From Bacteroidota bacterium (GTDB taxonomy: Bacteria > Bacteroidota > Bacteroidia > Palsa-965): a stretch of 33,911 nt of DNA. The notes beneath the pieces were generated by a model. The model had not been told where the DNA came from, ran no database searches, and saw nothing but the letters and a program-made list of their open reading frames with translations. The stretch lies in the NCBI GenBank assembly GCA_016194975.1, contig JACQAM010000015.1, forward strand, positions 1-33,911. Direction: 5' to 3'. The translations under genes and the position numbers were made by a program. Below are positions 15,167 to 23,433 of this stretch, piece after piece (position 1 is the first letter of the stretch; each line of letters begins with the position of its first letter).

Positions 15167-17860
15167 ATGGAGATCTCCAAAACATACGACCCGAAAGCCG
15201 CCGAAGACCACTGGTACAACTGGTGGATGGAGAAGGGATTTTTCCGATCCGTTCCTGATGATCGCGAACCTTACACCATTGTGATTCCTCCTCCCAATGT
15301 GACCGGTGTATTGCACATGGGCCACATGCTCAACAATACGATCCAGGATGTGCTCGTGCGTCGCGCGCGCATGCTCGGAAAAAATGCACTCTGGGTTCCC
15401 GGCACCGACCATGCTTCCATTGCTACCGAAGCGAAAGTTGTTGCATTGCTGAAAGAAAAAGGCATTTCTAAAAAAGATCTTTCACGCGAGGATTTTCTGA
15501 AGTATGCGTGGGAATGGAAAAAAAAATACGGCGGAATAATTCTCGAGCAACTGAAAAAACTCGGCGCTTCCTGCGATTGGGAACGCACGCGTTTCACTAT
15601 GGAAGAAGAACTGAGTGAAGCCGTGACCGATGTTTTCATTGATCTCTATAAAAAAGGATACATCTACCGCGGCACAAGAATGGTGAACTGGGATTGTGCC
15701 GCACTCACCGCGGTTTCCGATGAAGAGGTGATCATGAAGGAAGCAATGTCGAAACTTTTTTATGTGAAATACCAAATAGAGGATTCCAATGAATTTATGA
15801 CGATCGCAACTACGCGGCCGGAAACTATTCTCGGCGATACGGCTGTTTGTGTTCACCCGGATGATGAGCGTTACAAAAATTTAAAAGGGAAAAAAGTAAT
15901 TGTCCCATTGGTGAATCGTGCGGTCAACATTATTTTTGATGAATACGTTGACAAAGAATTCGGAACGGGCGCTCTTAAAGTTACTCCCGCGCACGACAAG
16001 AATGATTATGAACTTGGTAAAAAACACAAACTCGAATCGATCGATGTTCTGAATCCTGACGGGACGATGAGTAAAGCGGCGCAATTGTACATTGGCGCCG
16101 ATCGTTTCGCTTGCAGGAAAAAAATTATAAAAGATCTTGAGGAGAAGGGGCATCTTGTAAAAGTTGAGGAAATCAAAAACAATATTGGTTATTCCGAAAG
16201 AACGAATGCGGTGATCGAACCGCGCCTTTCCATGCAGTGGTATGTGTCGATGAAAGAAATTTCAAAACCGGCATTGGAGAATGTGGTGAATGCGAATATT
16301 AAACTCATCCCGGAAAAATTCATCAACACTTACAAATACTGGATGGAAGGTGTGCATGACTGGTGCATCTCGAGACAATTATGGTGGGGACAAAGAATTC
16401 CTGCATGGTATGACTCTGATGGGAATTTCGTCGTCGCAAAAACAAAAGAAGAAGCCATCGCGCAATTCAAAATTAAAAATTCAAAATTAAAAATTGAAGA
16501 TCTCATCCAAGACGAAGATGTAGTTGACACCTGGTTCTCTTCATGGCTCTGGCCAATTTCTGTTTTCGATCCGAAAGTTTTTGCGAACGGAAAACAAAAT
16601 GCAAATGCTGATCTGAAATATTATTACCCGACGAATGATCTTGTTACTGCTCCTGAAATTTTATTTTTCTGGGTGGCGCGCATGATCATTGCCGGTTATG
16701 AATACATGGGCGACAAACCTTTTTCGAATGTTTATCTCACCGGAATTGTCCGCGACAAGCAGGGAAGAAAAATGTCGAAGTCGCTGGGGAATTCTCCCGA
16801 TCCGCTCGATCTCATTGATAAATTCGGTGCCGATGGTGTGCGCGTGGGCATGCTCCTGTGCTCGCCCGCAGGAAATGATCTTCCGTTCGATGAATCGCTT
16901 TGCGAACAGGGAAGAAATTTTGCGAACAAGATCTGGAATGCGTTTCGTTTGCTGAGCGGATTTACCGTTGATAAAAATATTCCGCAACCAGATTCTTCGA
17001 AGATCGCCGTGGAATGGTTCAATGCTAAATTCAATTCTTCACTTGCAGAGATCAACGATCATTATTCTAAATTCCGTTTGTCGGATGCACTCATGTCAAC
17101 TTACAAACTGATCTGGGATGATTTCTGCGCGTGGTATCTCGAAATGATCAAGCCGGATTTCGTGGATGCCCGCCCGCCCGCCCGTGCCGGTACGGACGGG
17201 GATGCCCCAGGCGGACGGGGAAAAGCAAATCCAATTGATCAGAAAACATTTGATGCAACAACACTCATCTTCGAAAAGTTGATGAAAGTTTTGCATCCAT
17301 TCATGCCATTTATTACCGAAGAGTTGTATCATCATCTCGCAGAAAGAAAAGCAACTGACGCGATCATTGTTGCGCCGTGGCCGAAGGAAGAAAAATCTGA
17401 TACAGACATTATCGCCAAAGTTGAAGTGCTGAAAGAAATTGTTGGCACTATCCGTAATCTTCGTCAGCAAAGAAATATTTCTCCGAAAGAAAAGCTTGAT
17501 GTTTTTGAAATGAGTAAAGTGGAGCGCTCAACTCCTTGCCGTCTTGACCCGATTGTGATCAAACTTTCAAATCTTAACTCGTACAAGTACACTACGGAGA
17601 AAATTACAGGAGCTTACGGTTTCATGGTAAGTACTGTTGAATTGTTTATACCTATTCAAATCGACGCCGAAGAAGAGAAGAAACGTCTTGCGAAAGAACT
17701 CGAATACAATAAAGGATTCCTCGTTTCCGTTCAGAAAAAACTGGCGAATGAGAAATTCGTTTCAAATGCAAAACCCGAATTGATCGAAATGGAAAAAAAG
17801 AAACAGGCGGATGCGGAGAGTAAGATCAGGGCGATTGAACAACAGTTGGCGAATCTTTAA
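15167..17860 (+). CDS. valS: Valyl-tRNA synthetase, with two in-frame repeat insertions
   Basis: An 897-residue class I aminoacyl-tRNA synthetase that charges tRNA-Val. The HIGH signature is HMGH at 50-53 within PPPNVTGVLHMGHM. The editing (CP1) domain begins near TTRPETILGDTAV, and the KMSKS loop is at 535-539. The anticodon-binding domain follows (KLMKVLHPFMPFITEELYHH), and the C-terminal coiled coil is intact (AEEEKKRLAKELEYNKGFL). Two stretches do not look like family sequence: residues 433-443 (QFKIKNSKLKI), just before DEDVVDTWFSSW, and 668-684 (ARPPARAGTDGDAPGGR). Both coincide with repeats at DNA level and both preserve the frame, so the enzyme should still be functional. The leader and the trailer of the gene also hold inverted repeats. 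Confidence 0.96.
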   Translation: MEISKTYDPKAAEDHWYNWWMEKGFFRSVPDDREPYTIVIPPPNVTGVLHMGHMLNNTIQDVLVRRARMLGKNALWVPGTDHASIATEAKVVALLKEKGISKKDLSREDFLKYAWEWKKKYGGIILEQLKKLGASCDWERTRFTMEEELSEAVTDVFIDLYKKGYIYRGTRMVNWDCAALTAVSDEEVIMKEAMSKLFYVKYQIEDSNEFMTIATTRPETILGDTAVCVHPDDERYKNLKGKKVIVPLVNRAVNIIFDEYVDKEFGTGALKVTPAHDKNDYELGKKHKLESIDVLNPDGTMSKAAQLYIGADRFACRKKIIKDLEEKGHLVKVEEIKNNIGYSERTNAVIEPRLSMQWYVSMKEISKPALENVVNANIKLIPEKFINTYKYWMEGVHDWCISRQLWWGQRIPAWYDSDGNFVVAKTKEEAIAQFKIKNSKLKIEDLIQDEDVVDTWFSSWLWPISVFDPKVFANGKQNANADLKYYYPTNDLVTAPEILFFWVARMIIAGYEYMGDKPFSNVYLTGIVRDKQGRKMSKSLGNSPDPLDLIDKFGADGVRVGMLLCSPAGNDLPFDESLCEQGRNFANKIWNAFRLLSGFTVDKNIPQPDSSKIAVEWFNAKFNSSLAEINDHYSKFRLSDALMSTYKLIWDDFCAWYLEMIKPDFVDARPPARAGTDGDAPGGRGKANPIDQKTFDATTLIFEKLMKVLHPFMPFITEELYHHLAERKATDAIIVAPWPKEEKSDTDIIAKVEVLKEIVGTIRNLRQQRNISPKEKLDVFEMSKVERSTPCRLDPIVIKLSNLNSYKYTTEKITGAYGFMVSTVELFIPIQIDAEEEKKRLAKELEYNKGFLVSVQKKLANEKFVSNAKPELIEMEKKKQADAESKIRAIEQQLANL
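16466..16493 (+). repeat. AT-rich tandem repeat inside valS
   Basis: Two exact tandem copies of the 14-base unit TTCAAAATTAAAAA encode FKIKNSKLK (within residues 433-443 of the synthetase). Each unit alone is not a multiple of three, yet the total stays in frame. The same words occur in intergenic spacers of this window, so it is an insertion or replacement by intergenic-type repeat in a surface-exposed, length-variable region. Confidence 0.7.
17168..17220 (+). repeat. GC-rich palindromic insertion inside valS
   Basis: About 50 bases of very high GC content in a moderate-GC gene. They contain CCCGCCCGCCCG, the quasi-palindrome CCGTGCCGGTACGG and GGCGGACGGGG. They encode residues 668-684 (Ala/Arg/Pro/Gly/Asp only) between KPDFVD and KANPIDQ, which in relatives are almost adjacent. 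Composition, symmetry and position all indicate an inserted element that kept the frame. Confidence 0.75.
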
Positions 17861-17955
17861 TAAGGTATTAGGGTATTGGGGTAAGAAGGTATTCAGGCAA
17901 ATCATTTTAAAACGTAATAACTTAATACCCCCTTACCCTAATACCTCAATAACCC
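17861..17955. repeat. Intergenic stem-loop after valS
   Basis: The left arm (17861-17893) holds GGTATTAGGGTATTGGGGTAAG and the right arm (17917-17955) holds complementary words such as AATACCCCCTTACCCTAATA. The arms pair imperfectly over roughly 30 bases with an AT-rich loop. It begins at the valS stop codon and ends about 10 bases before the peptidase start; it may protect the 3' end of valS mRNA or reduce read-through. Confidence 0.65.
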
Positions 17956-17965
17956 GATCGAAGAG

Positions 17966-19681
17966 ATGAAAAAATTCTTTTTAGCGACAACTCTTATTAC
18001 AATAGCCGGCTGTTCTCTCATCGGCCTTCACTTCAACATTCACAATCCGCGCCGCGCAGGAAAATATCCGAAAAAAACAGAAGCGCTTCAGCTTTTCGGG
18101 AACCAGGATTCAAAATACAGAACGTGTTATGATGTGAAGTATTACGGGCTCGATGTAACATTCGGCGGAAATCTGCTCAAGGAAAATAATATTGAAACCA
18201 CCGTGCAGATGGATTTTGTTGCCACGAAAGATTTTGATACGATACAAACGGATCTTGCCCCGGTGATGAAACTCGAAAGCATTTATTTTACTTCCGATAC
18301 CAAAGCGAAAGAGCCGGTATTTTTCCGCAAGCACCAGGCGCTGATGCTGATCTTTCATGGCGAAAAAGGGAAAAAATATTCCATCACCATGGTTGCTGCG
18401 GGAACCCCGCTCGAAGCAAAACGTCCCCCGTGGTCAGGAGGATTCGTTCGGAAACAGGATGATCTGAAAAATCCGTGGTGGGGCGTGTGTGATGAAACGG
18501 AAGGAGCCAGCATTTGGTTTCCCTGCAAAGATGTAGTGAATGATGAACCGGATAGTGTTGACATGTATTATAAAGTTCCGGAACCACTTGTTGCAGTTGG
18601 AAACGGAAATCTCATTGGCAAAAAACAACTTGGAGGTTGCTGTAATCTCGATGAATACCACTGGCATGTTTCCTACCCGATCAATCTTTACGATATAACG
18701 TTTTACATTGGTAAATTCAAATTACTTCATGATGTTTACGTTTCTCCCGTTACGCACGATTCATTGCAGTTAAATCACTATGTGCTCGAACAACATTACG
18801 ACAAGGCGAAAAAACAATTTGAACAACTGAAAGATTATCTCGCGTTCTACGAACAAACGTATGGCCCTTACCCGTGGTACCGCGATGGATTTAAATTAGT
18901 GGAATCTCCGTATGAAGGAATGGAACACCAGACCGCCATCGCTTACGGAAATGGTTTCGCAACCGACCCCACTTACAAATTCGATTATATTATTCTTCAT
19001 GAGACTGCGCACGAGTGGTGGGGAAATTCGGTGACGGCCGAAGATCTCGCCGACGGATGGATACACGAAGGATTTGCAACGTACACCGAAGCGTTGTGGG
19101 TAGAACATAAATTCGGTCATGGCGCTTATGTCAATTACATGCTGAATTACAGGATAGAAATTATCAATCGCAGGCCGGTGGTTGCTCCTTACAACATCCG
19201 TTATTTCGATTATCACGATGAGGACATGTACACGAAAGGCGCGTGGGCGCTGTACACATTGCGCAACACGATCGGTGACTCTGTTTTCTTTGATGTGCTG
19301 AAAACTTTTTACGCACGCTACGCTTACAGGAACGCGCGCACGGAAGACCTGGAAAAAATTGTGAATGAAAAAACGGGCGAAGACTATCACTGGTTCTTTC
19401 AGCAATACCTGCATGATCGTTTTACTCCGGAACTGGAATATTGTGTGTGGGAGGGGAATTTCTTTTATCGCTGGGGAAAAACGGATTCCTCTTTTGTATT
19501 ACCGGTCAAAGTAAAATTCAACGATACTGAAAAGACCGGCTATGAATTGCGGCCGACAAAATATTTGCAGCGATTGGAAATTCCTTTAGATGCGACTTAT
19601 CCGTTTTTCAACGATGATCAATTACTGTTCAAGCCCGTTGAAAATAAAAATTTACGGACCATGATGAAATGGAGAACCTGA
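17966..19681 (+). CDS. M1-family zinc metallopeptidase lipoprotein
   Basis: A 571-residue protein related to aminopeptidase N (gluzincins). It begins with a lipoprotein signal (TIAGC, lipid-bearing Cys16), so it should be anchored to a membrane. The zinc site is HETAH (His345, Glu346, His349) with the third ligand Glu368 in WIHEGF, exactly the HExxH-x18-E spacing of the family. The substrate N-terminus motif is GMEHQ in place of the usual GAMEN, a variant that may change exopeptidase preference. It is shorter than full aminopeptidase N (about 870 residues) and lacks the C-terminal helical domain, as in many Bacteroidota members. It probably trims peptides outside the cytoplasm. Confidence 0.92.
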   Translation: MKKFFLATTLITIAGCSLIGLHFNIHNPRRAGKYPKKTEALQLFGNQDSKYRTCYDVKYYGLDVTFGGNLLKENNIETTVQMDFVATKDFDTIQTDLAPVMKLESIYFTSDTKAKEPVFFRKHQALMLIFHGEKGKKYSITMVAAGTPLEAKRPPWSGGFVRKQDDLKNPWWGVCDETEGASIWFPCKDVVNDEPDSVDMYYKVPEPLVAVGNGNLIGKKQLGGCCNLDEYHWHVSYPINLYDITFYIGKFKLLHDVYVSPVTHDSLQLNHYVLEQHYDKAKKQFEQLKDYLAFYEQTYGPYPWYRDGFKLVESPYEGMEHQTAIAYGNGFATDPTYKFDYIILHETAHEWWGNSVTAEDLADGWIHEGFATYTEALWVEHKFGHGAYVNYMLNYRIEIINRRPVVAPYNIRYFDYHDEDMYTKGAWALYTLRNTIGDSVFFDVLKTFYARYAYRNARTEDLEKIVNEKTGEDYHWFFQQYLHDRFTPELEYCVWEGNFFYRWGKTDSSFVLPVKVKFNDTEKTGYELRPTKYLQRLEIPLDATYPFFNDDQLLFKPVENKNLRTMMKWRT

Positions 19682-19771
19682 TTTTCTAAAAATTTAGGGC
19701 GATATTTTCCACGTTGCTGTTCGTTGGTTAAAACATAATATTGCCACAGATTTGCGCTGACTAAACACAGA

Positions 19772-19885
19772 TTAAGGGCATCTCTACTAACTTCGAACTG
19801 CTGCGTTGGGCTACATCCTCAAAATCCTCATTTACGAATAGTAAATTCCCGCCTTGCATTTCTGTGTTTTTAGAGATGCCCTTAA
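19772..19885. repeat. MITE-like element, family C (114 bp)
   Basis: Perfect 15-base inverted ends TTAAGGGCATCTCTA and its complement bound this element. TTAA on both sides may be the duplicated target, leaving GGG ends; as I recall, a YTAR target and GG ends are typical of IS5-type elements, so it may be a non-autonomous derivative. An internal hairpin ATTTAC-GAATA-GTAAAT is off-centre. It is the only notable feature of the 312-base gap between the peptidase and the next gene, and no transposase is present. Confidence 0.75.
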
Positions 19886-19968
19886 GACAATTGTATCCCG
19901 CAAATCATCCATTCATCGTCACTGTTTAACCTTCTGTCTGAATTTTTCCTTCCACAACATTCTATAGT

Positions 19969-19976
19969 TAACTTTG
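19969..19976 (+). promoter_or_regulatory. Candidate -7 element for the His-rich/TonB-receptor operon
   Basis: TAACTTTG matches TAnnTTTG exactly and ends 17 bases before the GTG at 19994. No TTG sits at the ideal distance upstream. It is the only such box in the gap before the gene cluster. Confidence 0.45.
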
Positions 19977-19993
19977 AATTTCAGAACTGCAAA

Positions 19994-20320
19994 GTGATCA
20001 CAAGACTAAAACAGGCATTCGCCATTTCTCTTTTAGTTTGTTTTTCGGTATTCCTTATTCCGCAAGAATTCGTACACGCGCTCTACGGGCACACCGACAC
20101 GCATCACGCACCTACAGGCGCAGGAGAAAAAAATACGTGGAGTAAAAAACATATTCACTGTAGTTTTCTCACTTACGAAGGATCGGCTTTTATTTCTTCT
20201 GATCACGCTGCCGGATCATTTACACAGAATTTTTTCTTCTTTCTTCCCGATGCAGATTTCAATTGCCCTGGATTAATTTTCCCTTCCCTTCCTGCTCCAC
20301 GCGGGCCGCCCATTGCCTGA
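19994..20320 (+). CDS. Small His-rich exported protein upstream of a TonB-dependent receptor
   Basis: A 108-residue protein starting at GTG, with a signal peptide or membrane segment (about 8-28). The mature part is rich in His (YGHTDTHHAPTG, KKHIHCSFL), has two Cys and ends PAPRGPPIA. I recall short proteins with a His/Cys-rich body and an R-x-PP end preceding outer-membrane receptor genes in Bacteroidota, probably as periplasmic metal-binding or accessory factors. The gene is 92 bases before the receptor start and has its own -7 box. Function is inferred only from composition and position. Confidence 0.65.
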   Translation: MITRLKQAFAISLLVCFSVFLIPQEFVHALYGHTDTHHAPTGAGEKNTWSKKHIHCSFLTYEGSAFISSDHAAGSFTQNFFFFLPDADFNCPGLIFPSLPAPRGPPIA

Positions 20321-20323
20321 AAA

Positions 20324-20368
20324 TTCATCAGCCCTGATGAAAATACTTTCCGTTGAATGAAACGGAAA
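20324..20368 (+). promoter_or_regulatory. Two tandem hairpins in the receptor leader
   Basis: TTCATCAG/CTGATGAA (20324-20341) forms an 8-bp stem with a 2-base loop. TTTCCGTT/AACGGAAA (20347-20368) forms a second 8-bp stem with a 6-base loop. They occupy the gap between the His-rich gene and the receptor ATG at 20413. Neither is followed by a U-tract, so processing, attenuation or a regulator site is likelier than termination. Confidence 0.5.
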
Positions 20369-20412
20369 TGCGGATCACATTATTCCTGATAAAATTTTCC
20401 GAAATCATTTCT

Positions 20413-22860
20413 ATGAAATTTTCAGTTCTCCAATACACTTTTGCCTTTCTCTGCATTTTTTTAATTACCAATTTAAACGCAGAAACTCCCGGCAAAGCAA
20501 CACTCTCCGGTAAGATCACCGATAACGCTGACAGTTCTGCTCTCATCGGTGCTGTCATTTATTTTCCCGATCTCAAAAACGGAACGCAGACCGACATCAA
20601 CGGAAATTATAAAATTGAAAACCTTCCTGTGGGAAGTTTTACAATAGAGGTCTCCTGCACCGGTTACGCAACGATCACAGAAAAAATTCTTCTCTCGGAA
20701 AATACCGTCATTAATTTTAAAATGGAATCAACACCAACCGAAATGCCGGGCGTGGTGATCACGGGTCAATCTTCCTCGGCAGATCCGAAAAAAATTCCTA
20801 CACCCATCAGCGTAGTGACTACACTTCAACTGCAACAGAATATTTCTACAAACATCATTGACGCGATCGCGAAGCAACCGGGAATTTCTCAGGTGGGGAC
20901 AGGCCCGGGAATTTCAAAACCGGTGATACGCGGACTCGGTTACAATAGAGTTGTTGTTGTGAACGACGGCATTCGCCAGGAAGGACAACAATGGGGCGAT
21001 GAACACGGAATTGAAATTGATGAGTACGGCGCTAACCGTGTGGAAATTTTAAAAGGCCCCGCGAGCCTCGCTTATGGTTCGGATGCGATGGCCGGTGTGG
21101 TAAATATTATTTCTGCTCCCACACTTTCACAGGGAACGGTCACCGGAAATATCATCAGTAATTATCAAACGAATAACGGGCTCGTTGCAGGATCGGCGAA
21201 CATTGCAGGAAATTTAAACGGTCTCACGTGGGACGCACGTTACACGCACAAGCAGGCGCACGACTACGTGAACAAATATGACGGAGGTGTTTTTGATTCG
21301 CGTTTCACCGAAAATGATTTCAGCGGAACGATCGGTTTGAATCGCAGCTGGGGATATTCAAATTTTATTCTTAGCTCTTATCATCTTTCTCCGGGAATAG
21401 TAGAAGGAAGGCGTGACAGTGCAACGGGAAAATTCATCAAAGAAGTCCGCGTGAATTCAACTACGATTGCAGACAGTCTTGCGAATACCGATGATCTTCA
21501 TTCTTACCAAATGGCGACTCCGCACCAGGAGATTCATCATTACAAGGCGATCTGGAACAGCAGTTTCATTGTTGGCGACGGGCAGATCAAAACTACTTTC
21601 GGTTTCCAGCAGAATCAGCGGCAGGAATTTGCTGACGTTCTTCATCCTGAAAATTATGGTTTGTATTTCCTGATGAACACGATCAATTACGATGTGCGTT
21701 ATATTTTCCCGGAAAAAAATAATCTGCAGATTACTTCGGGAGTGAATGGAATGCAGCAGGACTCGAAGAACAAAGGCGTTGAATTTCTTGTTCCGGAATA
21801 TTCGCTCTTCGACATCGGCACATTTGTGACAGCAAGAAAATCATTTGAGAAACTCGACATCAGCGGCGGGCTGCGCTATGATCTGCGCGAAGAACACACT
21901 GCCAATCTTTATCTCGACAGCAATGGAATTAAAACTTCTTCCTCCGATCCGGATGCCATTCATAAATTTTCTTCTTCCAGGAATTCTTTCTCCGGAATTT
22001 CAGGAAGCGCAGGAATTTCATACGAGCTCTCAAAAATATTTTACACCAAGTTCAACATTTCGCGCGGGTATCGCGCACCCGGAATAAATGAAGTAGGTGC
22101 AAACGGTGTGCATGAAGGAAGTTTACGTTACGAGCGGGGCAACCCGGAATTGAAAGCGGAAAACAGTTTACAGTTTGATCTTGCTTTCGGTGTTGATTCA
22201 AAACATGTTTCCGGCGAGATCGATCTGTTCGATAATAATATTCAGAATTTCATTTACGCAAGAAAACTCAGCAGTGTGAATGGCGGCGATTCTATAACGC
22301 AGGGATATTCAACTTTTAAATTTGTTTCGGGCAATGCACAACTGATGGGAGGAGAAGCGACGATCGATATTCATCCTCACCCGTTCGACTGGCTGCATTT
22401 CGAAAATTCCTTTGGATTTGTAATTGCACAGCAGAAAAATGCGACCGATTCCACGAAGTACCTTCCCTTTACTCCTGCTCCTGTATATCGCATGGAATTG
22501 AGAGCGAATATTCCGAAACCCGGAAGATCATTCCAGAATGTGTATGTGAAATTTGAAGTGGAAAATTATTTTGCGCAGAATAATATTTATTCGGCTTATC
22601 ACACCGAAACGGCGACCAAAGGATGCACCTTGCTGAATGCCGGATGCGGTGGCGACATCATCCGCAATGGAGAAACAGTGTGTTCCGTATTTTTCTCGGT
22701 GAATAATATTACGGACGTTGCTTACCAGAATCACCTCAGCCGCCTGAAATATTCCGACATGAATTATGTGACAGGAAGAACCGGCGTTTACAACATGGGA
22801 AGGAATTTTTCACTGAAATTGAATATTCCGTTGTATTTCAAAAAAGCAAAAACAAACTGA
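20413..22860 (+). CDS. TonB-dependent outer-membrane receptor, likely for a metal or metal complex
   Basis: An 815-residue outer-membrane transporter energised by TonB. ATG 20413 gives a clean signal peptide (about 1-23, ending LNAE). A carboxypeptidase-regulatory-like domain (about 29-110: LSGKITD, TDINGNYKIENLPVGSF) is followed by the plug (about 120-230: ISKPVIRGLGYNRVVVVNDG, VEILKGPASLAYGSDAMAGV) and a 22-strand-type barrel ending LKLNIPLYF. The plug phrase QQWGDEHGIEIDEYG, with acidic and His residues, resembles receptors of the ZnuD/metal type rather than the SusC glycan type, and there is no SusD partner. The preceding His-rich protein and the haem-motif lipoproteins after it fit a metal role, but the substrate is inferred. 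Confidence 0.9.
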   Translation: MKFSVLQYTFAFLCIFLITNLNAETPGKATLSGKITDNADSSALIGAVIYFPDLKNGTQTDINGNYKIENLPVGSFTIEVSCTGYATITEKILLSENTVINFKMESTPTEMPGVVITGQSSSADPKKIPTPISVVTTLQLQQNISTNIIDAIAKQPGISQVGTGPGISKPVIRGLGYNRVVVVNDGIRQEGQQWGDEHGIEIDEYGANRVEILKGPASLAYGSDAMAGVVNIISAPTLSQGTVTGNIISNYQTNNGLVAGSANIAGNLNGLTWDARYTHKQAHDYVNKYDGGVFDSRFTENDFSGTIGLNRSWGYSNFILSSYHLSPGIVEGRRDSATGKFIKEVRVNSTTIADSLANTDDLHSYQMATPHQEIHHYKAIWNSSFIVGDGQIKTTFGFQQNQRQEFADVLHPENYGLYFLMNTINYDVRYIFPEKNNLQITSGVNGMQQDSKNKGVEFLVPEYSLFDIGTFVTARKSFEKLDISGGLRYDLREEHTANLYLDSNGIKTSSSDPDAIHKFSSSRNSFSGISGSAGISYELSKIFYTKFNISRGYRAPGINEVGANGVHEGSLRYERGNPELKAENSLQFDLAFGVDSKHVSGEIDLFDNNIQNFIYARKLSSVNGGDSITQGYSTFKFVSGNAQLMGGEATIDIHPHPFDWLHFENSFGFVIAQQKNATDSTKYLPFTPAPVYRMELRANIPKPGRSFQNVYVKFEVENYFAQNNIYSAYHTETATKGCTLLNAGCGGDIIRNGETVCSVFFSVNNITDVAYQNHLSRLKYSDMNYVTGRTGVYNMGRNFSLKLNIPLYFKKAKTN

Positions 22861-22910
22861 TCAGGCATTCACCATCTTTCATCGCTTGAAAAAAAATAAG
22901 AACTTTGCAT

Positions 22911-23069
22911 TAGAGTTTATTCCGAATAAGATACTAAATGCGAAACAGGAAACTTTTTGACATTCAAATGAATCAGACTGAGCATCGGGAATGCTTTGCA
23001 AATGCTCAGTTTTTAATAATGGAGCGCTTGCAATCATTGTTATACAACTCTTAATCGATATAAACTCTA
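22911..23069 (+). repeat. MITE-like repeat, family B, copy 2 (159 bp)
   Basis: It has the same length, ends (TAGAGTTTAT / ATAAACTCTA) and orientation as 4873-5031, with about five substitutions. In this copy the substitutions create a perfect 9-bp stem, ACTGAGCAT (22977-22985) with ATGCTCAGT (23002-23010), while weakening the stem seen in copy 1. It ends 16 bases before the start of the cytochrome-like gene, again supplying a gene's leader. Confidence 0.88.
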
Positions 23070-23085
23070 CTCTAAACATTTTTTT

Positions 23086-23433
23086 ATGTTCAACAAAAAA
23101 TTCTTCGCCTGTATTTCGGTATTTGCGCTGATCGCAATTCTTCCTTTCGCGTGCATCACGCATAAAAAAGCAACACTGGATTGCACCACCATTGAATCTA
23201 CTTTTTCAAAAGACATTCAGCCCATTCTCCAGGAGAATTGTTACAAATGCCACGGCAAAGGTTCGATAAAAGGAGATTTCACAACTTATGAAGGAATTAA
23301 AATAAAAGTGGATAACGGTGAATTGGAAAACGAAGTGCTGCGGAAACAGGAAATGCCGCCCACAGGCCCGCTCCCGGAAGAAGAAAGAAAAAAAATCCGC
23401 TGCTGGCTGAATAATGGTGCGATGAATAATTAA
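23086..23433 (+). CDS. Mono-haem c-type cytochrome lipoprotein
   Basis: A 115-residue protein with a lipoprotein signal (LPFAC, Cys23) and one haem c site CYKCH (Cys52, Cys55, His56). The phrase QEMPPTGPLPEEERKKIRCW after it matches the family in which the Met of EMPP is the sixth iron ligand. It resembles the small cytochrome domains with the phrase DIQPILQENCYKCH that precede PSD1/DUF1549-type or beta-propeller partners. It likely transfers electrons at the outer face of a membrane. The last residues (MNN and stop) overlap a repeat that continues into the spacer. Confidence 0.85.
   Translation: MFNKKFFACISVFALIAILPFACITHKKATLDCTTIESTFSKDIQPILQENCYKCHGKGSIKGDFTTYEGIKIKVDNGELENEVLRKQEMPPTGPLPEEERKKIRCWLNNGAMNN

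Noticed and set aside
17168-17220. Sequencing or assembly error in valS
   Set aside because: The frame and both flanks are intact and the block is not a simple homopolymer, so an insertion is the better reading, although raw reads were not available.
22879-23163. Minus-strand frame over the family B repeat (similar frame at 4850-5044)
   Set aside because: Similarity between the two translated frames reflects the DNA repeat, not a protein family.
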